This document shows positions 4,954 through 5,909 of a DNA stretch of 5,909 nt, one piece after another. The stretch is from Candidatus Bipolaricaulota bacterium (lineage in GTDB: Bacteria; Bipolaricaulota; Bipolaricaulia; M55B111): positions 1 through 5,909 of the forward strand of contig JAGXLP010000077.1 of assembly GCA_018334615.1 (NCBI GenBank), given 5' to 3'. Position 1 is the stretch's first letter, and the number at the start of each line of letters is the position of its first letter. Both the position numbers and the translations under genes were made by a program. The notes beneath the pieces are model-generated. The model was not told where the DNA came from, searched no databases, and saw only the letters and a program-made list of their open reading frames with translations.

Positions 4954-5909
4954 ATGCCAGAAACCATAATTTTAGGAGAGGCTTTGGTCGATTTCGTCCC
5001 CACAGAATCCGGTTTACCTCTCGCCGAGGTCCCCGGGTTTTACAAACGCTTCGGTGGGGCCCCTGCCAATGTGGCAATGGGAATGTCAAAGCTGGGAAGT
5101 GATGTTGGTTTTGTTGGCAAAGTGGGCCAGGACAGTTTCGGCGATTTTTTGAAGGACCGATTTGTAGAAGCAGGGGTAAACGTGGATCAGCTTTATAGAA
5201 CTGGTCGAGCGAATACTACGCTGGCGTTTGTATCTCTTACTGAGGTAGGGGACCGCGACTTTGCCTTCTATCGAAATCCAGGTGCAGATGAACTTCTCAA
5301 GCCAGAAGAAATCAGAGAACAAGCGTTCAAAGACGCCAGGGTATTTCACTTTGGGTCATTATCCTTAACCAAGAAAGAATCAAAAGAAGCAACAGAGAAA
5401 GCTATCGAAGTTGCTCGAAAAAACGGATTGAAAGTCACTATGGACCCGAACATCCGGTTTAACCTATGGAGTAGCCACTCAGTGCTTAAGAAGTTAGTTA
5501 GATCCCTGCTCAAAAAGGTCGATATTTTAAAGCTTAGCAAAGAGGAAGTCTCCTTTCTGACCGGGAGCGATGACCTGGGGGTCGGAACAGCCGAACTGGC
5601 CGACCTTGGCCCTGATCCCGTCATAGTAACCCTCGGGGAAGAGGGTTGTCTGTTTTACTATAAAGGTACGCTCGAAAAGTTGGATAGTTACAAAGTCGAA
5701 GTAAAAGATACTACCGGAGCCGGAGATGGATTTATGGCCGGATTTCTCCACACTTTATTGAAAAACACCGAAAATCTCTCAGAGCTCGACTCTCGAGAAT
5801 TACTCCCTGCAGTAAGGTTTGGCAACGCTACTGGTGCTCTAACAACTACGGACTACGGAGCTACCTCCGCGTTTCCCAATTCAGAGTTGGTTGAAAGCTT
5901 TCTGGCGGA
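4954..5909 (+). CDS. PfkB-family carbohydrate kinase, fructokinase-like (cut by right edge)
   Basis: A cytoplasmic ATP-dependent sugar kinase of the ribokinase/PfkB family; fructokinase (fructose to fructose-6-phosphate) is the most likely activity. The frame runs 318 codons from ATG 4954 to the edge without a stop. It has the opening strand GEALVDFVP (8-16), PfkB signature 1 around GGAPANVAMG (34-43), and signature 2 DTTGAGDGFMAGF (252-264), where Asp258 is the catalytic base and GAG forms the anion hole. The ending GALTTTDYGATSAFPN is typical of the C-terminus, so probably only a few residues are missing. A TAG at 4936-4938 closes the frame upstream, and ATG 4954 gives the family's usual N-terminus although no SD precedes it. 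2-keto-3-deoxygluconate kinase and other PfkB members are alternatives. The 77-base gap and distinct start signals suggest it is not translationally coupled to the transporter, although no terminator separates them. Confidence 0.9.
   Translation, partial: MPETIILGEALVDFVPTESGLPLAEVPGFYKRFGGAPANVAMGMSKLGSDVGFVGKVGQDSFGDFLKDRFVEAGVNVDQLYRTGRANTTLAFVSLTEVGDRDFAFYRNPGADELLKPEEIREQAFKDARVFHFGSLSLTKKESKEATEKAIEVARKNGLKVTMDPNIRFNLWSSHSVLKKLVRSLLKKVDILKLSKEEVSFLTGSDDLGVGTAELADLGPDPVIVTLGEEGCLFYYKGTLEKLDSYKVEVKDTTGAGDGFMAGFLHTLLKNTENLSELDSRELLPAVRFGNATGALTTTDYGATSAFPNSELVESFLA

Noticed and set aside
1..5909. Mobile element, CRISPR array, tRNA/rRNA or defence system
   Set aside because: No transposase or integrase motifs, repeat-spacer pattern, cloverleaf or rRNA signature was seen; nearly all of the window is explained by transporter and kinase genes.

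Overview
This window is bacterial. It carries strong Shine-Dalgarno (SD) sites, a TTGAAG/TATAAT promoter and a Rho-independent terminator. Base composition looks roughly balanced by eye (not counted). The binding protein has a cleavable type-I signal peptide (AVA|QE) and no lipobox cysteine. A soluble periplasmic receptor of that kind suggests a cell with two membranes (inference). The species cannot be named from what is here.

Layout, all on the + strand. Positions 3-74 may be the last codons of an upstream gene (weak). Positions 79-106 hold a good sigma70-type promoter. The leader after it, about 113-242, contains a small GC hairpin and a possible 16-codon aromatic-rich leader ORF with its own SD. 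Next comes a complete five-gene ABC importer of the hydrophobic amino acid/amide (Liv) type: substrate-binding protein (243-1523), LivG-type ATPase (1594-2304), LivF-type ATPase (2306-3010), LivH-type permease (3021-3926) and LivM-type permease (3929-4876). A very strong hairpin terminator (1534-1576) separates the binding-protein gene from the four membrane-complex genes, which are packed with gaps of 1, 10 and 2 bases. After a 77-base gap, a PfkB-family sugar kinase (4954 onward, fructokinase-like) runs off the right edge.

How it works together: the secreted binding protein captures a ligand and delivers it to a LivH/LivM channel driven by LivG/LivF. The terminator should make the binding protein more abundant than the membrane complex. 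The ligand cannot be read from sequence; leucine/isoleucine/valine is only the family default. The kinase probably belongs to a separate unit, since it lacks an SD and has a candidate promoter placed to give a leaderless or nearly leaderless mRNA.

The most unusual point is translation initiation. The LivG-type ATPase has no in-frame ATG, GTG or TTG upstream of its Walker A motif. Its only well-placed start is an ATT codon at 1594, seven bases after GGAGG, just behind the terminator hairpin. That hairpin also contains an SD-like/ATG pair and a CCTCC stretch that could pair with the livG SD. Three other genes of the operon are best explained by TTG starts. I see no mobile element, CRISPR, tRNA or rRNA. 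The gene content is an ordinary transporter locus; the interest is in its control signals.
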